From Zea mays (Eukaryota; Streptophyta; Magnoliopsida; Poales; Poaceae): 64,000 nucleotides of DNA. This document shows positions 1 through 9,592 of the stretch, piece by piece. Below the pieces are notes generated by a model, which saw only the letters and a list, made by a program, of their open reading frames with translations, was not told where the DNA came from and did not search any database. Position 1 is the first letter of the stretch. Each line of letters opens with the position of its first letter. The position numbers were made by a program, and so were the translations under genes. The DNA lies in NCBI RefSeq assembly GCF_902167145.1, contig NC_050100.1, positions 187,853,439 to 187,917,438 on the forward strand, given 5' to 3'.

Positions 1-94
1 GTCAAAGACTTGTGTTTGGGTACCCAAGGTGCTTGTTTCTAACGTGAAAGGACCCAAGACTGTTTGGGTACCTAAGAACAAGGCCTAAATTGTT

Positions 95-3000
95 TTGCAG
101 GTTTATGCATCCGGGGCTCAAGTTGGATAATTGATAGTGGATGAACGAACCACATGACAGGGAAGAAAAGAATGTTCTCCTCCTACGAGAAAAACGAAGA
201 TCCCTAAAGAGTTATCACATTCAGGGGATGGGAATCAAGGTTTGGTCAAAGGACTTGGTAAAATTGCTATATCACCTGACCATTCTATTTCCAATGTTTT
301 TCTTGTAAATTCTTTAGATTATAACTTGCTTTCAGTTTCTCAATTATGCAAAATGGGCTACAACTATCTATTTACAGATGTAAGGTGTTACTGTCTTTAG
401 AAGAAGTGATGATTCAGTAGCATTTAAGGGAGTATTAGAGGGTCAGCTATACTTAGTTGATTTTAACAAAGCTGAACTCGATACTTGTTTAATTGCTAAG
501 ACTAATATGGGTTGGCTCTAGCATCGCCGACTAGCCCATGTTAGAATGAAGAATCTTCACAAGCTTCTAAAGGGAGAGCACATTTTAGGACTAACAAATG
601 TTCATTTTGAGAAAGACAGGGTTTGTAGCGCATGTCAAGCAGGAAAGCAAGTTGGTGCTCATCATCCACACAAGAACATAATGACAACGGATAGGCCACT
701 GGAACTACTCCACATGGATCTATCTGGCCCGATAGCTTACATAAGCATCGGCGAGAGTAAGTATTGTCTAGTAATTGTGGATGACTATTCTCGCTTTACT
801 TGGGTATTCTTTTTGCAGGAAAAATCTCAAACCCAAGAGACCTTAAAAGGATTCTTAAGACGGGCTCAAAACGAGTTCGGATTAAGGATAAAAAAAGATA
901 AGAAGCGATAATGGGACAGAGTTCAATAACTCACAAATAGAAGGCTTTCTTGAGGATGAGGGCATCAAGCATGAGTTCTCTTCTCCCTACACACCTCAAT
1001 AAAATGGTGTAGTGGAGAGGAAGAATAGAACTCTACTGGAAATGGTGAGGACCATGCTTTATGAGTATAAGACTCCGGACCGGTTTTGGGCTGAGGCGAT
1101 TAACATCGCCTGCTACTCCATCAACCGGCTCTACCTTCACCGAATCCTCAAGAAGACATCTTATGAACTCCTCACCGGTAAAAAGCCCAATATTTCATAT
1201 TTTAGAGTCTTTGGTAGCAAATGTTTTATTCTTGTTAAAAGAGGTAGAAAATCTAAATTTGCTCCTAAGGTTGTACAAGGCTTTTTACTTGGCTATGACT
1301 CAAACACAAGGGCATATAGAGTCTTCAACAAATCCACTGGATTAGTTGAGGTTTCTTGTGACATTGTGTTTGATGAGACTAATGGCTCCTAAGTGGAGCA
1401 AGTTGATCTTGATGAGCTAGATGATGAAGAGGCTCCATGCGTCGCGCTAAGGAATATGTCCATTGGGGATGTGTGTCCTAAGAAATCCAAAGAGCCCACT
1501 CATGCACAAGGTCAACCGACATCTTCCAATCAAGCATCTCCACCAACTCAAGATGAGGATCAGGCTCAAAACAATGAAGATGAAGATCAAGAGGATGAGC
1601 CACCTCAAGAGGAGGACAATGATCAAGGGGGAGATGAAGTTGATCAAGACAAGGAAGATGATCAAGAGATTTAGGGTCAAAGACCGCCACACCCAAGAGT
1701 CCACCAAACAATTCAACGAGATCACCCCGTCAACTCCATCCTCGGTGACATACATAAGGGGTAACTACTAGATCTCGAGTTGCTCAATTCTATGAACATT
1801 ACTCTTTTATCTCCTCTATTGAGCCATACAGGATAGAGGATGCACTAAAAGATTCGGATTGTGTGCTGGCAGTGCAAGAGGAGCTCAACAACTTCACAAG
1901 GAATGAGGTATGGCATTTAGTTCCACGTCCTAACCAAAATGTTGTAGGTACCAAATGGGTATTCCGCAACAAGCAAGATGAGCATGGTGTGGTGATAAGG
2001 AACAAAGCCCGACTTGTGGCCAAAGGTTATTCACAAGTCGAAGGTTTGGACTTTGGAGAAACTTATGCACCCATAGCTAGGCTTGAGTCAATTCGTATAT
2101 TACTTGCCTATGCTACTTACCATGGCTTTAAGCTTTATCAAATGGACGTGAAAAGTGCCTTCCTCAATGGACCAATCAAGGAAGAGGTCTATGTTGAGCA
2201 ACCTCCTGGCTTTGAAGATAGTGAGTACCCTAACCATGTGTATAAACTCTCAAAGGCGCTTTATGGGCTCAAGCAAGCCCCAAGAGCATGGTATGAACGC
2301 CTGCGAGATTTCCTTATCACTAATGGCTTCAAAGTCGGAAAAACCGATCCTACACTCTTTACTAAAACTATTGCAAAAGATTTGTTTGTATGCCAAATTT
2401 ATGTTGATGATATCATATTTGGGTCTACTAACAAATCTACTTGTGAAGAGTTTAGTAGGATCATGATAGAAAAATTCGAGATGTCTTTGATGGGGGAGTT
2501 GAAGTACTTCCTAGGATTTCAAGTCAAGCAACTCCAAGATGACACCTTCATCAGCCAAATAAAGTACATTCAAGACATACTTAACAAGTTTGGAATGAAG
2601 GATGCCAAGCCCATCAAGACACCCGTGGGAACAAATGGGCATCTCGACCTCGACATGGGAGGTAAATCCATGGATCAAAAGGTATATCGGTCGATGATAG
2701 GATTTTTACTCTATTTATGTGCATCTCGACCGGATATTATGCTTTCCGTATGCATGTGTGCTAGATTCCAAGCCGATCCTAAGGAAGTTCACCTTAGGGA
2801 CGTGAAAAGAATCATGAGATATTTAGTTTATACTCCTAAGTTTGGTCTTTGGTGCCCCAAGGGATCCACCTTTAATTTAATAGGATATTCCGATGCCGAT
2901 TGGATAGGGTGTAAAATTGATAGGAAGAGCACATCAGGGACTTGTCAGTTTCTAGGAAGATCTCTGGTGTCTTGGGCTTCAAAGAAACAAAACTCAGTAG

Positions 3001-3325
3001 CTCTTTCCACCGTCGAAGCCGAGTACATTGCCGCAGGCCATTGTTGCGCTTAATTACTTTAGATGAGGCAAACCCTCAGGGACTATGGCTACACATTGAG
3101 CAAAGTCCCTCTCCTATGTGATGATGATAGTGCAATCCGCATGGCGGATAATCCCGTTGAACACAGCCGCACTAAGCACGTAGACATTCGGTATCACTTT
3201 TTGAGAGATCACCAACAAAGGGGGATATCGAGATAGCTTATGTTAGCACCAAAGAACAATTAGCTGATATCTTTACCAAACCACTAGATGAGAAAACCTT
3301 TAGCAAACTTATGAGCTAAATATAC
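95..3325 (+). pseudogene. pol: Copia pol pseudogene (protease, integrase, RT, RNase H)
   Basis: Homologous over its length to the two Opie-like pol regions further right. The protease start is readable at 95-180, with a stop just after the DSG motif. The gag-pre-integrase zinc region and the integrase N-part lie at 546-911 (HMDLSGP, first catalytic Asp). The integrase C-part with VERKNRT is at 1012-1392, after a stop replacing the second Gln of the YTPQQNG motif. An acidic linker follows (1393-1674). The longest open stretch, 1863-3053, holds reverse transcriptase and the start of RNase H. Stops at 1390, 1672 and 3051 and frame changes near 909 and 3230 disable the polyprotein. Confidence 0.85.
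1863..3053 (+). pseudogene. RT/RNase H open segment of the Ji-like pol
   Basis: This 396-codon stretch is uninterrupted inside an otherwise broken pol. It begins in the conserved [10 protein letters not shown] block and carries the RT motifs [23 protein letters not shown] (catalytic Asp) and YVDD at 2399-2410, followed by the RNase H motif GYSDADW and STVEAEY near its end. It stops at 3051-3053, where the two other pol copies in this window continue with QLLW. It is a fragment of a Gag-Pol polyprotein, not a separate gene. Its survival is probably chance, although it keeps every visible RT catalytic residue. Confidence 0.8.
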
Positions 3326-4177
3326 TTGATTATCGGAACTTTGATTGAAACATTGCACACATAGCTCATTTATATACCTTTGATCATATCTCTTTGGTAC
3401 AAATGCATATTTCTTATTAGTTTTGTACCAAGGCTACGACTAATGTGTTTTCAAGTATATTTCTATACTAAGTCGTAGATTGAAAGGGAAATGGAGTCTT
3501 CGGCGAAAACAAGGCTTCCACTCCACTCTAATGGTATCATTTACCCTTCGTCGTCACTCCACATCACCCTCAAATTGGTATAATATTTCACTCATATTTA
3601 CTTGTACCATTGAGGGAGAAAATAAAAAGGGCTCTCATTGTCTCCGTTTTTGGCGATTAATGCCAAAGGGGGAGAGATATTAAGCCCAAAGCAAAAGGAC
3701 CGCACCACCTCCCTTCAAAATTTTTAATTGATAAATTTCAAATTGGTATGATTACTTTCAATTGGTATAGTTTCAAAATTGGCATCTAAACTACATTCTT
3801 CCAATTGGTATCTATTAAACCCCTCTTGAAAGATAAGAGGAGAATTTCATTCAGGGGGAGTTTTGTTTTAGTCAAAGGAAAATCATTTTGAAATAGGGGG
3901 AGAAATTTCAAAACTTGAAAATGCTTCTTGCAATCTTATTCATATACCTTTTACTATTTGCAAAAGGATTTTGAAAAGACTTTCCAAAAAGAACATGCAA
4001 AAATAAAACAAGTGGTGCAAGTGTGGTCCAAAATGTAAAATAAAAGAAAGCAATCCATGCATATCTAGTGAAATTATAAATTGGTTTAATTTTAAGTAAC
4101 CTATGCACTTACCTTATACAAACTAGTTCAATTCAGCACTTATATATTTGCTTTGGTTTGTGTTGGCATCAATCACA
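3326..4177 (+). other. Copia 3' non-coding region, no env-like ORF
   Basis: No ORF worth reporting. The stretch carries internal purine tracts (near 3667-3678, 3855-3862 and 3896-3903) that resemble the true polypurine tract, and a TGAAAGGGAAATGG copy at 3480 that resembles an LTR start. The same layout recurs in the other Opie-like copies. SIRE-type relatives may carry an envelope-like ORF here; none is visible. Confidence 0.6.
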
Positions 4178-4190
4178 AAAAGGGGGAGAT
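4178..4190 (+). promoter_or_regulatory. Polypurine tract of the Ji-like element
   Basis: A purine run (AAAAAGGGGGAGAT) lies directly before the TG that opens the 3' LTR, the position expected for the plus-strand DNA primer of an LTR retrotransposon. Confidence 0.75.
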
Positions 4191-4803
4191 TGAAAGGGAA
4201 ATAGGGTTAACCTTTTCCTAATATTAATTTTGGTGGTTGAATGCCCAACACAAATATTGGACTAACTAGTTTCTGGCACCTCTCATTCAATACAAGAGCT
4301 AGTGCATTCACTCCTAGACACAATTCAATAGAATCAAAGCCTCTCCAAGTCCCAAATCCACTCCAAACACCTAGTGACTTGAGAGAGTGTTTTGTTCGTG
4401 TTCTTTGCGCTCTTGTTGCTTGGATCGCTTTCTTCCGTCCTCATTCTTGTTCTCAAGTGACTTGTAATCAAGGCAAGAGACACCAAGTGTGTGGTGGTCC
4501 TTGTGGGGTCTAAGTGACCCGTTTGATTAAGGAGAAAGCTCACTCGGTCTAGGTGACCGTTTGAGAGAGGGAAAGGGTTGAAAGAGACCCGGTCTTTGTG
4601 ACCACCTCAACGGGGACTATGTTCTTTAGAACTGAACCACGGTAAAGCAAATCACCGTGTTCATCCGCTTTATTTCTTGGTTGATTTGTTTTCCCCTCTC
4701 TTTCGGGCTCGAATTTAATTCTAACGCTAACCCCGACTTGTAGTGTGTGCTTAAGTTTATAATTTTCAGATTCCGCCTATTCACCCCCCTCTAGGCGACT
4801 TTC
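4191..4803 (+). repeat. 3' LTR of the Ji-like element
   Basis: Starts TGAAAGGGAAAT after the polypurine tract and ends CTAGGCGACTTTCA. At 613 bp it is about half the length of the Opie-like LTRs in this window, so it may carry an internal deletion. The 5' LTR is outside the window, so an age estimate is not possible. Confidence 0.75.
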
Positions 4804-5075
4804 AAAACTACAGTCATGTGATATGAGGATTGTCACACTTCTTCATCTTCTAATATTGGTGGCCATGAAAAAAATGTTCACAAGGGTTCAACCATCCGAG
4901 CGGTCTTCTTTGCCATCGAATGTGGCAAACTCAAGCCGGTGGAAGCGGGTAACGCCGACCGTAAGGGGTCGAGTAGTGGGTACTGGGTGTTGGATGTGGC
5001 AATGGCGGCAATGGTGGTAGGGGTGACGCCGAGTGCGGAAAGGGTAGCAGGTGGAGTGGAATTGTCATGGCGGCG
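4804..5075. other. Unique left flank of the 885-bp triplication
   Basis: About 270 bp between the Ji-like LTR and the tandem triplication. Read on the minus strand it continues beyond the gag-like part of repeat unit 1, so it may be the inner part of the same unknown element, cut off by the Ji-like insertion. No conserved domain was recognised. Confidence 0.4.
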
Positions 5076-5137
5076 AGGGTATGTGCGGTGGCTGCATCCG
5101 CGGATGCGGTGATTCAGTCGGTGGCAGTTGAAAGAGG

Positions 5138-5395
5138 CTACGGTCCGTCGGTCCCTCTAGTGCTCGGGGGAAGGCCACCGTAACCTGGCATGTCATACGG
5201 AAATCCAGGAGGAGTTGTGGCGGTAGAGGTTCCTTGTGCGTTCTCCACCGCGGCGACATGGGAAAAGATGGACATCATATACTCAGTGAAGCCCCCAAGT
5301 TGGCGTTGTACTTCAGCAAGAATCGTGGCGATTGACTCCAACGACGGTGCTTGGGCAGCACATGCCACATTGTCGTCTTCGTTGAACCCTGGCAT
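5138..5395 (-). pseudogene. Gag-like ORF, repeat unit 1
   Basis: The 85-codon minus-strand ORF starts ATGCCAGGGTTCAACG, directly after a TGGTATCGGA motif that resembles the tRNA-iMet primer site of plant LTR elements. The product has a helical region (LESIATILAEVQRQLGGF) and a Pro/Gly-rich tail, and ends at a stop kept in all three repeat units. It resembles the start of a retroelement Gag, but no zinc knuckle or other domain was recognised, so the function is not certain. Confidence 0.45.
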
Positions 5396-6114
5396 GTCCG
5401 ATACCAGATTGTTAAGGCTTCATTTTCTCCTGAAATTATATGAATGGCTTATCGCAGGACGAGGCCTGAACGCACGTGGGCGAGAGGCGTCGTGATGTTG
5501 CACCGCGAGGTAAGAGACATAATCAAGGCACAACATCTTTCTTTATATTGATCTTTTACACTAATACATACAGTCCTAGGACACCTAGATACATATTTGG
5601 ATTCCGTTTAATCTAGATACATATTTCGATTATAGTTTTTAAAAACCGAAATTTATAAAAACAAATCTGAAGAACCGAAAATCCAAGCTTATTGACACCA
5701 CACCAAACTAAGAGGCTCGGCGGCATGACTTATGGTACCTAAGTATGGACTCTACAATTGTAGTACCGATCCACCCAAAGAACGAGATTTGGACACCTAA
5801 AGATATTGACTTGTCTTTTTTCTAAAGACATTAAAAACTAAAAAAAATCGATCACATAGATCATCAATATTGTACTGCTTGCCGGTCACCACGTTACGTC
5901 GAAGGCTCTGGATCCTACCAAAGTGCCAAGGGGAGAAGTCACGAGATTGCTTGGACCGGAGGGTATGTGCGGTGGCTGCATCCGCGGATGCGGTGATTCA
6001 GTCGGTGGCAGTTGAAAGAGGCTACGGTCCGTCGGTCCCTCTAGTGCTCGGGGGAAGGCCACCATAACCTGGCATGTCATACGGAAATCCAGGAGGAGTT
6101 GTGGCGGTAGAGGT

Positions 6115-6420
6115 TCATTGTGCGTTCTTCACCGCGGCGACATGGGAAAAGATGGACATCATATACTCAGTGAAGCCCCCAAGTTGGCGTTGTACTTCAG
6201 CGAGAATCGTGGCGATTGACTCCAACGACGGTGCTTGGGCAGCACATGCCACATTGTCGTCTTCGTTGAACCCTGGCATGTCCGATACCAGATTGTTAAG
6301 GCTTCGTTTTCTCCTGAAATTATATGAATGGCTTATCGCAGGACGAGGCCTGAACGCACGTGGGCGAGAGGCGTCGTGATGTTGCACTGCGAGGTAAGAG
6401 ACATAATCAAGGCACAACAT
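6115..6420 (-). pseudogene. Gag-like ORF, repeat unit 2
   Basis: Same reading frame as the unit 1 copy, here open further upstream through the LTR-like segment because the stop in front of the ATG is absent. The part after MPGFNEDDNV matches unit 1 almost residue for residue (a VKNAQ in place of VENAQ). The frame continues past the left end of this interval to about 6022 in the same manner as unit 1. Confidence 0.4.
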
Positions 6421-6906
6421 CTTTCTTTATATTGATCTTTTACACTAATACATACAGTCCTAGGACACCTAGATACATATTTGGATTCCGTTTAATCTAG
6501 ATACATATTTCGATTATAGTTTTTAAAAACCGAAATTTATAAAAACAAATCTGAAGAACCGAAAATCCAAGCTTATTGACACCACACCAAACTAAGAGGC
6601 TCGGCGGCATGACTTATGGTACCTAAGTATGGACTCTACAATTGTAGTACCGATCCACCCAAAGAACGATATTTGGACACCTAAAGATATTGACTTGTCT
6701 TTTTTCTAAAGACATTAAAAACTAAAAAAAAATCGATCACATAGATCATCAATATTGTACTGCTTGCCGGTCACCACGTTACGTCGAAGGCTCTGGATCC
6801 TACCAAAGTGCCAAGGGGAGAAGTCACGAGATTGCTTGGACCGGAGGGTATGTGCGGTGGCTGCATCCGCGGATGCGGTGATTCAGTCGGTGGCAGTTGA
6901 AAGAGG

Positions 6907-7170
6907 CTACGGTCCGTCGGTCCCTCTAGTGCTCGGGGGAAGGCCACCGTAACCTGGCATGTCATACGGAAATCCAGGAGGAGTTGTGGCGGTAGAGGTT
7001 CCTTGTGCGTTCTCCACCGCGGCGACATGGGAAGAGATGGACATCATATACTCAGTGAAGCCCCCAAGTTGGCGTTGTACTTCAGCGAGAATCGTGGCGA
7101 TTGACTCCAACGACGTGCTTGGGCGGCACATGCCACATTGTTGTCTTCGTTGAACCCTAGCATGGCCGAT
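6907..7170 (-). pseudogene. Gag-like ORF, repeat unit 3, frameshifted
   Basis: The unit 3 copy has a 1-bp loss near 7117 (ACGACGTGC against ACGACGGTGC), which separates MLGFNEDNNVACAAQA from the LESIATILAEV part. The initiating region follows TGGTATCGGCC, the same primer-site-like motif. The shift makes this copy non-functional relative to units 1 and 2. Confidence 0.45.
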
Positions 7171-7745
7171 ACCATATTGTTAAGGCTTCGTTTTCTCCTG
7201 AAATTATATGAATGGCTTATCGTAGGACGAGGCCTGAACGCACGTGGGCGAGAGGCGTCGTGACTCGTGATGTTGCACCGCGAGGTAAGAGACATAATGA
7301 AGGCACAACCTCTTTCTTTATATTGATCTTTTACACTAATACATACAATCCTAGGACACCTAGATACATATTTGGATTTCGTTTAATCTAGATACATATT
7401 TCGATTATAGTTTTTAAAAAACCGAAATTTATAAAAACAAATCCGAAGAACCGAAAATCCAAACTTATTGACACCACACCAAACTAAGAGGCTCGGCGTC
7501 ATGACTTATGGTACCTAAGTCATGTTATATGGACTCTACAATTGTAGTACCGATCCACCCAAAGAAGGAGATTTGGACACCTAAAGATATTGACTTGTCT
7601 TTTTTTTTTAAAAGACATTAAAAACTAAAAAAATCGATCACATAGATCATCAATATTGTACTGCTTGCCGGTCACCACGTTACGTCGAAGGCTCTGGATC
7701 CTACCAAAGTGCCAAGGGGAGAAGTCACGGGATTGCTTGACCGGA

Positions 7746-9462
7746 GTGAGTGTGTCCGGTCCCATGCTCTCACCCGGAAGGAACGGCACGATTCTTTCTC
7801 CGATCACTCGCGCCCTGCTTTTCCGATGTGCCTTCCGTTTCCGTCCGTCCGTCCGTCCCAAAGCGTCGACTCAACCCTGAACGTCATATCGACCTTTTTG
7901 CTCCAAACGCGGACACAGCCATCGGTTTCACTTTCACCTTTTGACCTTTTCGGAGTGCTAGTGCCTAGTAGTACCACTCGGACGGACGGACGGACGGCAG
8001 TCACTCACGGCACTCTCGCATCTGCTTTCCGTAGTAGCGCGCCATCGACCAGAGAGATGCATTTGAATAGGATGGAGAGCAGAGCTCCGTGACCGTGTCC
8101 GTGAGCAGTGAGCAGTGAACAGCATTGGCTCTGATTCGTGCGCAAGGGCAGCGCAGTGGTACCAGTACCACTACCGGCCATCGGCGAGTTTGACAGGTGC
8201 GAAAAGATGTCGAAGGTATGACTGTGTAGAGATGTGTATACGTTACGAGGGAAGAGACTAGGTGTCTAGGTAGCGGGTTTGTACTCCCTAGGTCAAGAAG
8301 AAGTTGTAGCTTAAACACTTTGAACTTTAACTTAATATATTAATGTTAATAATATACAATCAGTATTATTAAATAGATTGCTAATTCTATTTTTGCAATA
8401 AATTTTATTTAGATGTTCAAATGCTACTAATTGTTTTTTTAAATTCAGTTAGATGTAAGAAAGTACGCAGGTTGGACCACGACCCACACACGCACGGGAG
8501 CGCTGACGCCACCAAACAAACGTAGGTGGCCCTGCGCCCTGGTGCCTGGTGGATAGTGGTAGTAGGAGTACACCACGTGTGGTGTGAGTCGTGACCGTGT
8601 CCGAATCAATCGATCTGCAACCGTCTCTCGTGTCGTGTTGGACGCGCCTCTGTGCTGACTCAGGGACGCGTGAGCGTACGTATCGATTAGTTTAGCAGGT
8701 TTTTGGACACGCGTCGGGATGGTTCACCGACTCATCATGACACCACACCACCAGCCGTCCTTCCGGCTCCTTGTTCAATTTTTTTTTTTGGGGAAGGAAC
8801 GAACTCAGAGTAAGGCTTGCTGCTGTTGAGAAAGCACAAACCAGCTTTTAGCCCTAACAAGTTAAGAGATCCATTTCTATTCAAAATTAAACAGCTTTTA
8901 GCCACCGGTTATTTCCACTTGCACCTGATATTTCCACCGGTTTCCTTGATGATTATTATTTCATGTCAAGCCCTTTACGCCCATCATGCAATATCAAGCC
9001 GGCGGCACTACCAAAAGTACAAGAAGAAAGCCTGGAACAAAAAGGCTATCACGATGGGCTTGCTCAGCGGCTGCAAAATAGGCCCAAGCAAATGCGGCCC
9101 ATTGAACAATCCAACGCACAAAATCGGCACCACCTCACTCAGCTCAGATTGAACCAGCGGTGACGGTGAGGCGCGCCGTCCAGGTGCCCATTCCCATGGG
9201 CTGTGCCGCTGGGGTTGCGGTCCGTGAGACCGGAGGGCCAGCTGCCACCGAAGGCTTAGTTCAGTTATTTTCAATCATACGTATTAAATGGGATTAATAC
9301 AGATTTAGAGAGATTTTGACTTACTAGGGATTGAAACCTTTCAATCATTTTTTAGGGTAGAACCGAACAAGCCCGAAGGAGGCGAGGCGATGAGAATAGG
9401 ACAGGGATGTCAGAAAGGGCGGTGCTACCGTTCCTTTTGCTGGATGGCTTTGATCTGCCTTA
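7746..9462. other. Low-copy intergenic DNA, no gene seen
   Basis: Short ORFs here have no recognisable motif. Visible landmarks are a (CCGT)n run near 7840-7859 facing a (GGAC)n run near 7979-7997, a CCACGTGT G-box-like motif near 8573-8580, and an AT-rich stretch at 8310-8460. The base composition changes sharply from the retroelement on the left. Confidence 0.5.
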
Positions 9463-9589
9463 GGTCTTGTTCGTTTACGTCGGATTGCATCCGGAACCGT
9501 TCCAGCTAATCAAAGTTTACATAAATTAGAGAATTAATCCGGATAGGAATTGTTTCGACCCACCAATCCAGCACAAAACGAACAAGGCC
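9463..9589. mobile_element. Tourist/PIF-Harbinger-like MITE, TTA TSD
   Basis: Left end GGTCTTGTTCGTTT and right end AAACGAACAAGGCC form a terminal inverted repeat with one mismatch over 14 bp. TTA at 9460-9462 and 9590-9592 is the target-site duplication typical of PIF/Harbinger elements. At 127 bp it has no coding capacity. Confidence 0.8.
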
Positions 9590-9592
9590 TTA

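Larger units (their letters stand above)
1..4803 (+). mobile_element. Ji/PREM-2-like Copia retrotransposon, 3' part
   Basis: Runs in from the left edge. The order is gag tail (1-88), protease/integrase/RT/RNase H remnants (95-3325), a non-coding 3' region with several purine tracts, a polypurine tract and a 3' LTR. The LTR ends (TGAAAGGGAAATAGGG at the start, GCGACTTTCA at the end) resemble maize Ji/PREM-2; that name is from recognition and is tentative. Many in-frame stops show that it is an old, inactive copy. The 5' LTR and most of gag lie outside the window, so no TSD can be checked. Confidence 0.85.
5076..7745. repeat. 885-bp unit in three tandem copies
   Basis: The phrase starting ATGTGCGGTGGCTGCATCC occurs at 5081, 5965 and 6850, giving periods of 884 and 885 bp. 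The copies are nearly identical, apart from a few substitutions, a 1-bp deletion near 7117 and small insertions in unit 3 (near 7267, 7522 and 7600). The left junction is CGAGGGTATG and the right junction is CCGGAGTGAG, against CCGGAGGGTATG inside the array. A short GAG/GGAG microhomology could have seeded the duplication. Each unit carries a minus-strand LTR-like segment, a primer-site-like motif and the start of a gag-like ORF. Confidence 0.9.

Noticed and set aside
3480..3683. A second LTR start at 3480 (TGAAAGGGAAATGG)
   Set aside because: The same internal phrase occurs in the other copy at 56782 without an LTR, so it is a feature of the 3' non-coding region.
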